Below are positions 1 to 8,242 of a DNA stretch of 15,333 nucleotides, one piece after another. The DNA is from JBFHDX01 sp041584475. GTDB lineage: Bacteria > Pseudomonadota > Alphaproteobacteria > UBA8366 > JADFVY01. Numbering within the stretch: position 1 is the first letter of the stretch; each line of letters opens with the position of its first letter. The notes below the pieces were generated by a model. The model had not been told where the DNA came from. It was given only the letters and a program-made list of their open reading frames with translations, and made no database searches. Both the position numbers and the translations under genes were made by a program. The DNA lies in assembly GCA_041584475.1 (NCBI GenBank), contig JBFHDX010000090.1:1-15333 (forward strand), written 5' to 3'.

Positions 1-858
1 GACCTGTGCGCCGGCGCGGATCCAGTCAGCGTAGAATTCCTCCAGCCGCTGTGCCGGAATGACGTCGACGAAGCGCCAGTCGGGCATCTCGAAATAGCCG
101 GAGTCGGGATAGGCCATCAGCGGGCCGGAAAACGACCGCGCGATGACGGCCAGCACATCACCGAGAAGTTCCGCGCCCGTATGCATGCATCCGGCTACGT
201 CCACTCCGGACCGGGGCAGCAGCTGCGCGACGTCTTCGACCGGCAGATCCTCGGCGGAATGGAACGAGACGACTCGCCCACCCCGCGAACGTCTCGCGCT
301 GATGCCGAACCACACGGGCAGGCCCGTCGAGAGCGCCGCATCGAGCGCCAGCCGCGCTCGTTCCGGATGATACATCATCTCGAGGATGATGCAGTCGACG
401 CCGGAGAGCTTGAGGATCCCGGCAAGCTCCTCGAACGCCTCGGCCATTTCGACGCGCGAGGGAATGCGGCCTGGATCGACCCGGTCGGTGCCGGCGGCAA
501 CCGGTATCATGTGCGACAACGAACCGGCCACGACAACGTGGCGACCGGTGGTGTCGCGCGCGCGCAGGGCCGCCTCGACGGCGCGCCGGTTGATCTCCTC
601 GACGCGATCGGCATATCCGGCGGTGGCCAGCATCAGGCGCGAGGAAGCGAAGGTATTTGCGGTGATCACCTCCGCCCCGGCACGGATGTAGTCGCCGTGG
701 ATCTCGGTGAGAAGCGCTTCGTTCTCCAGGGTCGCCGGACCGCACCAGGCGGCCGGGTCCATTGGCACGCCGCGTTTCTGCAGCTCAGTGCCCGTGGCAC
801 CGTCGAGGATCACGACCTCACCCGCATCGAGGCGACGTTTCAATTGTGCGTAGGACAC
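1..858 (-). CDS. Homocysteine S-methyltransferase family protein (3' end beyond window)
   Basis: This family moves a methyl group from a donor such as S-methylmethionine or betaine to homocysteine, giving methionine in the cytoplasm. I read 286 residues in a frame that starts with GTG at 858, so it is easy to miss if only ATG is accepted. A strong purine-rich site (GGAGGCGGAG) lies just upstream, and the only nearby ATG is out of frame. The N-terminus carries the family hallmark DGATGTELQKRG (residues 19-30), followed by ANTF (67-70) and ILEMM (158-162). Cys224 in GCMHTG sits where the first zinc-binding cysteine is expected. The second ligand motif, normally GGCC, should follow at once after the last visible residues (RAGAQV), so the gene is cut by the window edge, not broken. 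It diverges from the FecR-domain gene. The donor cannot be told from sequence. Confidence 0.88.
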   Translation of the reverse strand, partial: MSYAQLKRRLDAGEVVILDGATGTELQKRGVPMDPAAWCGPATLENEALLTEIHGDYIRAGAEVITANTFASSRLMLATAGYADRVEEINRRAVEAALRARDTTGRHVVVAGSLSHMIPVAAGTDRVDPGRIPSRVEMAEAFEELAGILKLSGVDCIILEMMYHPERARLALDAALSTGLPVWFGISARRSRGGRVVSFHSAEDLPVEDVAQLLPRSGVDVAGCMHTGAELLGDVLAVIARSFSGPLMAYPDSGYFEMPDWRFVDVIPAQRLEEFYADWIRAGAQV

Positions 859-1155
859 GAGAGCTCCGCCTCCGCGACGTCGAGTACCCGAAACATTTCC
901 CTTTCCTTAGCACCGGCCGCAGGCAGTGCGAAAGTGCAATGGCTTTTGGCCCCTGTCACGCTCGCGGCACGGGGTCAGATGCACTGACCGTGTGTCCGAC
1001 TTCAATAACCGCCAGGGCCATTGATCTAAATTATTTAAAAAGTCAATTAATATCGATGCGAATACAACTCGGTATTGGTTGATGAAATGTTTATATCGTT
1101 AGTATTATTTAGCAGGGTTGAATTTTTGCTCGATTTTTTGGGTAAGGGTGGGAAC
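859..1155. other. Divergent intergenic region with AT-rich zone
   Basis: This 297-bp spacer separates the divergent methyltransferase and FecR-domain genes. The part next to the methyltransferase (859-1015) is GC-rich like the genes. The part from about 1018 to 1140 is strikingly AT-rich and probably holds the promoter of the FecR-domain gene. I looked for a SAM-responsive leader in front of the methyltransferase gene and did not recognise a conserved core. The AT-rich stretch can be read in frame upstream of the FecR-domain gene, but that extension would bury a clean signal peptide, so I treat it as untranslated. Confidence 0.6.
1079..1108 (+). promoter_or_regulatory. Candidate sigma-70 type promoter for FecR-domain gene
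   Basis: TTGATG (1079-1084) and TATTAT (1103-1108) are separated by 18 bp within the AT-rich zone. Transcription would begin near 1115 and leave a leader of about 40 nt before the GTG start at 1156. The match is by eye. The AT-richness makes chance matches likely, so confidence is low. Confidence 0.35.
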
Positions 1156-1962
1156 GTGAAACGCAAACGAGTGGGGTTCGCCGCAGGACGCGGCACGTTG
1201 CTCGTCCTCGTGGCCCTTTCGATGATCGCAGGCGCCGGCCCGGCACAGGCGGCGGAGCATCGATCGTGGTTGGTCGCGCGAGTCGAGGGTGACGTGCGCG
1301 ACGGCGTCGATGCGGTTACGGCCGGCGATAGCCTGGCGCCGGGCACGCAGGTCGAGACCGGGGCGAACGGGAATCTGACGCTGATACGCGGCCGTGACCG
1401 GATCGATGCCGGACCCGAAAGCCGGTTCGCGGTAACCGGTGACCCGCACTCCCCGCCAGACGGCATCATGCAGAGCATCGGCCGGATGCTGTTCGACATG
1501 GAAAGTCGCGAATCGCGAGATTTCCGGGTCGACACGCCGCTACTCGCGGTGGTCATCAAAGGCACCCGCTATTCCGTCGACGTCTCTGCAGATGGTGTGA
1601 CGGTCGCCGTGCAGGAAGGCACGGTCCAGGTGACGGCCAACCGGACCGGTGAGGTCGTCCTGGTCGGTCCGGGCTTTACCGCTTCCGCGAGCGCGGCGTC
1701 CGGCGCACTCGAGGTTCGGCCCAGTGAAACCGACGCCGGGCTCAACGATCCGGTGAACGACGTGACCGACATCGGCGGCGATCTCACCGGGACTACAGCC
1801 CGCACCGCGGGTTCGGTTGCGGGCGTGGCCGGAGATACGGTGGGCCGCGCAGCCGACACGGTGGGCGACACGGTGGGCAACGCAGCCGCTTCGGTGGGCG
1901 ACACTGTGGGCAAGGCAGCGGATGGGTTGGGCCTCGGCGGCCTGGGCAAGAGCTTGCCTTAG
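1156..1962 (+). CDS. Secreted FecR-domain protein with C-terminal 11-residue repeats
   Basis: The 268-residue product is probably exported to the periplasm. I chose the GTG at 1156 because it gives a textbook signal peptide: basic KRKR, a hydrophobic core (about residues 14-28) and an AQA-A cleavage site near residue 32. A FecR-like beta domain follows (about 35-190), with VETGANGNLTL (66-76) and the core FRVDTPLLAVVIKGTRYSV (123-141), then VAVQEGTVQV (150-159). No transmembrane helix or cytoplasmic anti-sigma segment is seen, so it is not a classical FecR sigma regulator. Stand-alone secreted FecR-domain proteins are common and mostly uncharacterised. The tail has three 11-residue units, GDTVG(R/N/K)AA(D/A)xx, at 226-258, and ends in a Gly/Leu-rich stretch. 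The gene has its own promoter zone and a terminator-like hairpin after it, so it is probably monocistronic. Its role is unknown. Confidence 0.75.
   Translation: MKRKRVGFAAGRGTLLVLVALSMIAGAGPAQAAEHRSWLVARVEGDVRDGVDAVTAGDSLAPGTQVETGANGNLTLIRGRDRIDAGPESRFAVTGDPHSPPDGIMQSIGRMLFDMESRESRDFRVDTPLLAVVIKGTRYSVDVSADGVTVAVQEGTVQVTANRTGEVVLVGPGFTASASAASGALEVRPSETDAGLNDPVNDVTDIGGDLTGTTARTAGSVAGVAGDTVGRAADTVGDTVGNAAASVGDTVGKAADGLGLGGLGKSLP
1831..1929 (+). repeat. Three tandem 33-bp coding repeats
   Basis: Units at 1831-1863, 1864-1896 and 1897-1929 each encode one 11-residue block: GDTVGRAADTV, GDTVGNAAASV and GDTVGKAADGL. The invariant core is GDTVGxAA. The DNA is also similar between units (GGCGACAC.GTGGGC), which suggests tandem duplication followed by divergence. 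Confidence 0.8.
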
Positions 1963-2000
1963 GCGCGGCGCAGCCAAAATATCCGGCACTGGGACAATCA

Positions 2001-2023
2001 GGCGTCGCACCGTGTGCGTCGCC
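2001..2023 (+). terminator. Terminator-like hairpin after FecR-domain gene
   Basis: GGCGTCGCAC pairs with GTGCGTCGCC across a CGT loop: 9 pairs with one internal T-T mismatch. It begins 39 bp after the FecR-domain stop codon and is followed by CTTCTGTCC, only a poor U-tract. It could end transcription or simply protect the mRNA end. Confidence 0.4.
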
Positions 2024-2232
2024 CTTCTGTCCCCGAAGTGACGCCTATCGTCGGGCCGGACGCGCCTCCCCGGCCGCTGCCGGGCACCATCGACTCATCC
2101 ATCTCCATCGCAACCCTCTCCCTGCCCCGCATGGCAGGAGCCCTCAGAGGCAACGCCGCAACAGGTGCGCAGTCCACGTTGCCCTGTCGACCGTGGCGGT
2201 GCCCGTTTCGGAATGCCTCATAGGTGTGCCGG

Positions 2233-2267
2233 CTCAATAAATAAGTCTATTTGATTTACTTATTGAC
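2233..2267 (+). promoter_or_regulatory. 35-bp AT-rich dyad, candidate ROK operator (copy 1)
   Basis: The site begins CTCAATAAATAAG, contains ATTTGATTTA in its middle and ends TTATTGAC. It is an imperfect inverted repeat, with 13 of 17 symmetric pairs complementary. Read toward the ROK gene it matches the site upstream of frcB at 29 of 35 positions, and both are followed by A to give TTGACA, a good -35 element. No convincing -10 box follows at 17 bp. I infer that it is the operator and promoter core for autoregulation of the ROK gene and control of the genes behind it. Confidence 0.6.
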
Positions 2268-2492
2268 ACGATGTACCACCGGGTGCATCGTTGAGAGGTC
2301 TCGTGTCGGACGATTCGGAGTGTCGCGCCGCGACCGTCAGCCGAACAAACGAGGGAATGTCGACGATCCCGAAGCCCATTGACAAGGTACGGGACCGGAA
2401 CCGAGCCACAACGCGGGCCCTGCGTCCCGCACGCCGGTCCAGTGCGCCCCGGGCCCCAGAGCGAACCAAGGGAACATCGCGGAGCAAGATCG

Positions 2493-3734
2493 ATGACAGG
2501 CGATGACAACCGGTCGGGAAACGCGACCTACAGCGCGCCAGCGCTCGACCGGGGCACCAACCAGATCGGGGTGCGGCTCTACAACGAGCGCCTCGCCCTG
2601 TCGCTGATTCGCCGCCACGGCAGTCTGCCGAAGGCCGATATCGCCCGCCTTACCGGGCTCTCGGCGCAAACCATCTCGGTGATCATGAAGCAGCTGGAAG
2701 CGGATGGCTTCGTCGTCAAGCAGAAGCCGCGTCGCGGCCGCATCGGCCAGCCCTCGGTGCCCTTCGCGCTGGCGCCGGGAGCCGCCTATTCACTGGGCCT
2801 CAAGATCGGCCGCCGCAGCTCGGATCTGGTCCTGGTCGATTTTCTCGGCGGCATTCTCATGCTCCGCCACGTTACCTATCCCTACCCTACCCCCGCCGGC
2901 ATCCTGCAGAGCGTGCGCAGTGGTCTGGCCCAGGTCGAACAGACGCTGAGCGCCGAGCAGCGTCGCCGCATCACCGGAATCGGCATCGCTACGCCGTTCG
3001 AATTATGGAACTGGCACGAGGAGATGGGCGCGCCGCAAAGCGCGCTGAACGCATGGCGCGATTTCGATATCGAGGCCAGCATCAAGGCAATCGCTCCCTG
3101 GCCGGTTCACCTCTGCAACGACGCAACGGCTGCGTGCGCCGCCGAACTGACGTTCGGCATCGGCCACCGTTATCAGGATTACCTTTACGTCTTCATCGGC
3201 TCGTTCATCGGCGGCGGCGTCGTTCTGAACGGAACGTTGTTCCCCGGGCGCACAGGTAATGCGGGCGCGCTCGGATCGCTGCCGGTGCCGGCGAACGGCG
3301 AGGCGGGCCGGACGCTGACACGGCAACTGATCGCCACCGCATCGATCCACGTGCTGGAGAAGCGCCTGCTCGCCGCGGGGCAGGATCCGACACCACTCTG
3401 GCGCTCACCGGACGATTGGGGCGACAACGGCCCGCTGATCGAACAGTGGGTCCAGGACGTCGCCGACCAGCTTGCCATCGCCATTACCGCCGCGATCTCG
3501 GTAATCGATTTCGGCACGGTCATCATCGACGGCGCCGTTCCCGCGGCGATTCGCACCGCGATCGTCGAGCGCACGAAGGCGGCGTCCGCGCGCATCGACC
3601 GCCAGGGACTGTCCCCGACCGATGTCGTCGAGGGTACGATCGGCAGCGTCGCCCGGGCCCTCGGCGCCGCCAGCCTGCCGTTGCTGGCCAACTTCGCACG
3701 CGACAGCGACGTGCTGTTCAAGGAAGCCGTTTGA
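2493..3734 (+). CDS. ROK-family transcriptional regulator (FrcR-like)
   Basis: The 413-residue product has the size of a ROK repressor: an N-terminal winged helix-turn-helix (about 30-90, with PKADIARLTGLSAQTISVIM at 46-65) followed by a sugar-kinase-like ROK domain (about 97-400). ROK regulators sense sugars or sugar phosphates and usually repress sugar operons. The phosphate-site motif is recognisable (GSFIGGGVVLNG, 236-247), as is the LCND segment (207-210). The cysteine-rich zinc motif of ROK kinases (CxCGxxGC) is missing; GALGSLPVPA stands near its place. This argues for a regulator without kinase activity. The ATG at 2493 has GGAG at 2481-2484; an in-frame upstream extension to 2379 looks non-coding. 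The gene precedes fructokinase, and its upstream dyad recurs at frcB, so fructose or a phosphorylated derivative is the likely effector. Confidence 0.88.
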   Translation: MTGDDNRSGNATYSAPALDRGTNQIGVRLYNERLALSLIRRHGSLPKADIARLTGLSAQTISVIMKQLEADGFVVKQKPRRGRIGQPSVPFALAPGAAYSLGLKIGRRSSDLVLVDFLGGILMLRHVTYPYPTPAGILQSVRSGLAQVEQTLSAEQRRRITGIGIATPFELWNWHEEMGAPQSALNAWRDFDIEASIKAIAPWPVHLCNDATAACAAELTFGIGHRYQDYLYVFIGSFIGGGVVLNGTLFPGRTGNAGALGSLPVPANGEAGRTLTRQLIATASIHVLEKRLLAAGQDPTPLWRSPDDWGDNGPLIEQWVQDVADQLAIAITAAISVIDFGTVIIDGAVPAAIRTAIVERTKAASARIDRQGLSPTDVVEGTIGSVARALGAASLPLLANFARDSDVLFKEAV

Positions 3735-3884
3735 CCTGCCGCCGTACCGCGTGGCAGACCATGATGCGCCGATGCCGCGACCGTTGCACGGGATGGGCGC
3801 AGGTCGGGGATTATTCGCGGCGGACGCCGGGGAACCCGGCGCTGCGTTGACCCGGTCCCGGCCGAAGCAAGTGGAGAGCCTGGG

Positions 3885-4814
3885 ATGATCCTGTGTTGCG
3901 GCGAAGCGCTGATCGACATGCTGCCGAGGCAGACGGTGGCGGGCGATCCGGCTTTCCAGCCCTTCATCGGCGGCTCGATCTTCAATACCTCGATCGCACT
4001 GGCCCGCCTCGGCGCGACCACTGCCTTCTATGGCGGGCTGTCGACGGACTTCTTCGGTGACATGCTGAGAGACGGCCTGCGCGCGAGCGGAGTCGACGTG
4101 CGCTTCGCGGCCGTCAGCGACCGGTCGTCGACCCTGGCCTTCGTGCGCTTCGTCGACGGACAGCCCAGCTATGCCTTCGTGGACGAAGGGTCCGCGGGAC
4201 GGATGCTCGCGGAACGCGACCTGCCGAACCTGCCGCCCGAGGTCACCGCACTGCATTGCGGCGGAATCGTCCTCGCCGCGGAGCCCTGCGGCACGACGTT
4301 CGAGATGCTGGCGGCCCGGGCGAAGGACAGCCGGGTCATCACGTTCGATCCCAACATCCGGCCTTCGCTCGTCCGCGATCCCGACAGCTACCGGGCACGG
4401 ATCGACCGCATCGTGGCAATGGCGGACGTGGTGAAGCTGAGCAGCGAGGATCTCGATTGGCTGATGCCCGGGGCGGCCGTGCCCGACGTCGCCGCCCGGT
4501 GGCTGGCCCGCGGGCCCCGGCTCGTCGTGGTGACCGCCGGCAAAGACGGGGCGACGGCCTTCGCGAACGGCATGACCGTGCGGCAGGGGTCGCCCGCCGT
4601 CGAAGTGGCCGATACCATCGGCGCCGGCGACACGTTCATGGCCGGGCTCATCTGCGCCCTGCAGGACCAGGGCTTGCTCGACAAGGCGGCGCTTTCGACG
4701 TTGACTAGCGAGGCGGCCGCTCGTGCCCTGGCGTTCGCCATGCGCGCCGCAACGATCACCGTCTCCCGGCCCGGGTGCGATCCGCCCTGGCGCCGGGAAC
4801 TCGCGGACGACTGA
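3885..4814 (+). CDS. frk: Fructokinase, PfkB family
   Basis: The enzyme phosphorylates fructose with ATP to fructose-6-phosphate in the cytoplasm. It has 309 residues, normal for the PfkB/ribokinase family. The N-terminus MILCCGEALIDMLPR and the sugar-site segment FIGGSIFNTSIALARLG (27-43) are typical of rhizobial fructokinases. FDPNIRP (154-160) is a family landmark, and DTIGAGDTFMAG (243-254) is the second PfkB signature, with the catalytic base Asp249 and the anion hole just before it. The start has GTGGAG 9 bp upstream. The gene lies 150 bp after the ROK regulator, without a visible terminator, and 73 bp before eda. A 2-keto-3-deoxygluconate kinase is the main alternative because eda is next door, but the N-terminus and the fructose transporter nearby favour fructokinase. 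Confidence 0.88.
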   Translation: MILCCGEALIDMLPRQTVAGDPAFQPFIGGSIFNTSIALARLGATTAFYGGLSTDFFGDMLRDGLRASGVDVRFAAVSDRSSTLAFVRFVDGQPSYAFVDEGSAGRMLAERDLPNLPPEVTALHCGGIVLAAEPCGTTFEMLAARAKDSRVITFDPNIRPSLVRDPDSYRARIDRIVAMADVVKLSSEDLDWLMPGAAVPDVAARWLARGPRLVVVTAGKDGATAFANGMTVRQGSPAVEVADTIGAGDTFMAGLICALQDQGLLDKAALSTLTSEAAARALAFAMRAATITVSRPGCDPPWRRELADD

Positions 4815-4887
4815 GCATCGTTCGGCGGCCGGCGTGGCGGAACTGAACACGGATCATCGGCATGACGGGTAACATCGGCTTCGGGGC

Positions 4888-5532
4888 ATGACGGCGGCGG
4901 GTAAACAGCGCCGGGTCGAGGCGATCCTGACCGCGGCGCCGGTCGTGCCGGTGCTGACCATCGGGCAGGCGGCGCACGCGGTACCGTTGGCCCGTGCGCT
5001 GGTGGGCGGCGGTCTGACCGCGATCGAGATCACGCTGCGGACCGAGGCGGCCTGGGAGGCGCTCGAGCGCATCATCGGCGAGGTCGAGGGCGCCAACGCG
5101 GGCGTCGGCACCGTGCTGCACCGAGAGCAGCTGGAACGCGCCGATCGGGCGGGCGCCCGCTTCGCCGTCTCGCCCGGGGCCAGCCCGGGCTTGCTGGACG
5201 CCGCCGACGACCAGGCGATCCCGCTGCTGCCGGGTGCGGCGACGGCGGGCGAGGCGATGACGCTTCTCGAGCGCGGCTACCGGTTTCAGAAATTCTTTCC
5301 CGCCGCGCCGGCCGGCGGGCCGGCCTATCTCGAGGCGCTGCAGTCGCCGCTGCCCGACGTGCGCTTCTGCCCGACCGGCGGCATCACCGAACGGATCGCG
5401 CCGGATTTCCTTGCGCTGGCCAACGTCGTCTGCGTCGGCGGCTCGTGGGTCGCGCCGGGCGATGCGGTCGCGACCGGTGACTGGCGGCGCATCGAGTCGC
5501 TCGCGCGGGCGGCGGCGAAACTGGGACGTTGA
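4888..5532 (+). CDS. eda: 2-dehydro-3-deoxy-6-phosphogluconate (KDPG) aldolase
   Basis: This class I aldolase cleaves KDPG to pyruvate and glyceraldehyde-3-phosphate, the last step of the Entner-Doudoroff pathway. The 214 residues match the family. Seen motifs are AIEITLRT (45-52) with general acid/base Glu47, GVGTVL (72-77), SPGASP (95-100), RFQKFFPA (132-139) with Schiff-base Lys135, and FCPTGGI (160-166). An in-frame stop at 4870-4872 forces the start to 4888. The Shine-Dalgarno site there is weak. A 9-codon frame (4862-4891) ends in an ATGA overlap with this start and might aid translation by coupling. Its partner edd is absent from the window. The pgi gene follows after 18 bp, so the two are co-transcribed. 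The product may also act on 4-hydroxy-2-oxoglutarate, as in other Eda proteins. Confidence 0.93.
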   Translation: MTAAGKQRRVEAILTAAPVVPVLTIGQAAHAVPLARALVGGGLTAIEITLRTEAAWEALERIIGEVEGANAGVGTVLHREQLERADRAGARFAVSPGASPGLLDAADDQAIPLLPGAATAGEAMTLLERGYRFQKFFPAAPAGGPAYLEALQSPLPDVRFCPTGGITERIAPDFLALANVVCVGGSWVAPGDAVATGDWRRIESLARAAAKLGR

Positions 5533-5550
5533 CGGCGAGGAACGGTCACC

Positions 5551-7191
<1,641 letters not shown>

Positions 7192-7319
7192 AGGGCGTCT
7201 CGGGACCCGAGTCATTGAACAGATGCGGCGCCGCAAGGCCCTTGGAAAACCTGGGTTTCGCGGCGCCGGACCGGACCGGTTGCGGAGGCTTTCCTGGAAG
7301 CCCTGCGGTGGGTTACGCA

Positions 7320-7345
7320 AATATATTAGTATAAACTAATATATT
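7320..7345. repeat. Perfect AT-rich inverted repeat between convergent genes
   Basis: AATATATTAGT (7320-7330) and ACTAATATATT (7335-7345) are exact reverse complements around ATAA. The stem has only two G-C pairs and no U-tract follows on either strand, so it is a poor intrinsic terminator. It lies between the ends of pgi (7191) and frcA (7442), where no promoter is needed. It could be a protein-binding site, a bidirectional transcription end, or a remnant. Confidence 0.6.
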
Positions 7346-7390
7346 GATCGCGTCCGGTCGATGCCATCGCAGCCCCGGGCGAATGCCGGA

Positions 7391-7412
7391 GCCGCCGGCA
7401 GCAACCGGCGGC
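7391..7412 (-). terminator. GC-rich hairpin downstream of frcA
   Basis: GCCGCCGG (7391-7398) and CCGGCGGC (7405-7412) form a perfect 8-bp stem with a 6-nt loop, 29 bp beyond the frcA stop codon. There is no U-tract after it on the minus strand, so it may protect the mRNA end or work with other factors rather than act alone as an intrinsic terminator. Confidence 0.35.
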
Positions 7413-7441
7413 CCCGAACATCGTCGAGCCGGGTCGACGCG

Positions 7442-8242
7442 CTAGTGCGCCGTGACCTTGGGCGGACAGAGCTCCGCCGGCGGCTCCATGGCACCGGTCA
7501 TGATCGCGACCGCGTCGGACATCGAGTATTTCTCGGGGTCGATGACGGCGGCGCGGCGGCCGAGCCGGTGGATATGGATGCGGTCCGCCACCTCGAACAC
7601 GTGCGGCATGTTGTGGCTGATCAGGACGATCGGCAGGCCGCGCGCCCGCACGTCCTTGATCAGATCCAGAACGCGCCGGCTTTCCTTGACGCCGAGCGCC
7701 GCCGTCGGCTCGTCCATGATGACGAACTTCTTGGCGAATGCCGCGGCGCGCGCCACCGCGACGCCCTGCCGCTGACCGCCCGACAGCGTCTCGACGAGCT
7801 GGCCGATGTTCTGGATCGTCAACAGGCCGAGTTCCACGAGCCTCTCCCGGGCCTGCTTGTGCATCGCCTTCTTGTCGAGTTTCTTGAAGACCCTGCCGAG
7901 AATGCCGGGCGCATAGATTTCCCGGCCGAGGAACATGTTGTCGGCGATCGACAACGCCGGCGACAGCGCGAGGTTCTGGTATACGGTCTCGATGCCGGCG
8001 TCGCGGGCCTGCATCGGCGACGTGAAATGGATCGGCTTGCCGTCCAGCTCGATGACCCCGTGGTCGGGCACGACGGCGCCGCAGAGCGATTTGACGAGCG
8101 TCGACTTGCCGGCGCCGTTGTCGCCGATCACCGCCAGCACCTCGCCCGGATAGATCTCGAAATCGGCCTGGTCCATCGCGGTCACGCGGCCGTAGCGCTT
8201 CACGAGGCCGCGGGCGCTCATTACGGGTTGCATATCGGTCAT
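7442..8242 (-). CDS. frcA: Fructose ABC transporter ATP-binding protein FrcA
   Basis: This is the ATPase that powers sugar import at the inner face of the membrane. The 266 residues form a single nucleotide-binding domain, as in rhizobial FrcA and unlike the double-domain ATPases (RbsA type) common in CUT2 importers. Seen motifs are Walker A GDNGAGKST (40-48), Q-loop Gln89 in VYQN, signature LSGGQRQG (153-160), Walker B FVIMDEPT (173-180) with Asp177 and Glu178, and H-loop His210. The ATG at 8242 overlaps the frcC stop as ATGA, and AAGG lies just upstream, so translation is coupled to the permease. A kinase gene such as the rhizobial frcK does not follow; the fructokinase of the opposite operon may fill that role. 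The substrate is inferred from family resemblance and from the neighbouring fructokinase. Confidence 0.9.
   Translation of the reverse strand: MTDMQPVMSARGLVKRYGRVTAMDQADFEIYPGEVLAVIGDNGAGKSTLVKSLCGAVVPDHGVIELDGKPIHFTSPMQARDAGIETVYQNLALSPALSIADNMFLGREIYAPGILGRVFKKLDKKAMHKQARERLVELGLLTIQNIGQLVETLSGGQRQGVAVARAAAFAKKFVIMDEPTAALGVKESRRVLDLIKDVRARGLPIVLISHNMPHVFEVADRIHIHRLGRRAAVIDPEKYSMSDAVAIMTGAMEPPAELCPPKVTAH

Larger units (their letters stand above)
1963..2492. other. 530-bp gene-free region upstream of the ROK regulator
   Basis: No convincing gene is seen here; short open frames on both strands lack a ribosome binding site and recognisable content. It holds a terminator-like hairpin just after the FecR-domain gene (2001-2023), about 200 bp of GC-rich sequence with no obvious structure, and an abrupt AT-rich block with the 35-bp dyad (2233-2267). 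Then comes a leader of about 225 nt up to the ROK gene. That leader is long for a simple promoter-to-gene distance, but I see no known riboswitch in it. Confidence 0.55.

Noticed and set aside
859..1015. SAM or SAH riboswitch in front of the homocysteine methyltransferase gene
   Set aside because: Such leaders occur at methionine genes in alphaproteobacteria, but I could not match the conserved core of SAM-II or SAH riboswitches; only a short CTAAGGAAAGGG-like tail is reminiscent.
1075..1155. N-terminal extension of the FecR-domain gene to 1075
   Set aside because: The extension is translated from the AT-rich promoter zone and would place 27 residues before an ideal signal peptide starting at 1156.
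1998..2237. Small minus-strand frame (79 codons) in the gap before the ROK regulator
   Set aside because: No ribosome binding site, no recognisable domain, and it overlaps the terminator-like hairpin and part of the dyad.
3405..4850. Long minus-strand open frame (481 codons) opposite the ROK end and fructokinase
   Set aside because: It is antisense to genes with clear family motifs. Its residue composition (Arg-, Gly- and His-rich, no domain) is the usual shadow of GC-rich coding DNA.
7192..7319. Inverted copies of CGGCGCCG (about 7226-7267) as a pgi terminator
   Set aside because: The unit is self-complementary, the two copies are about 30 bp apart, and no U-tract follows, so a terminator is not supported.
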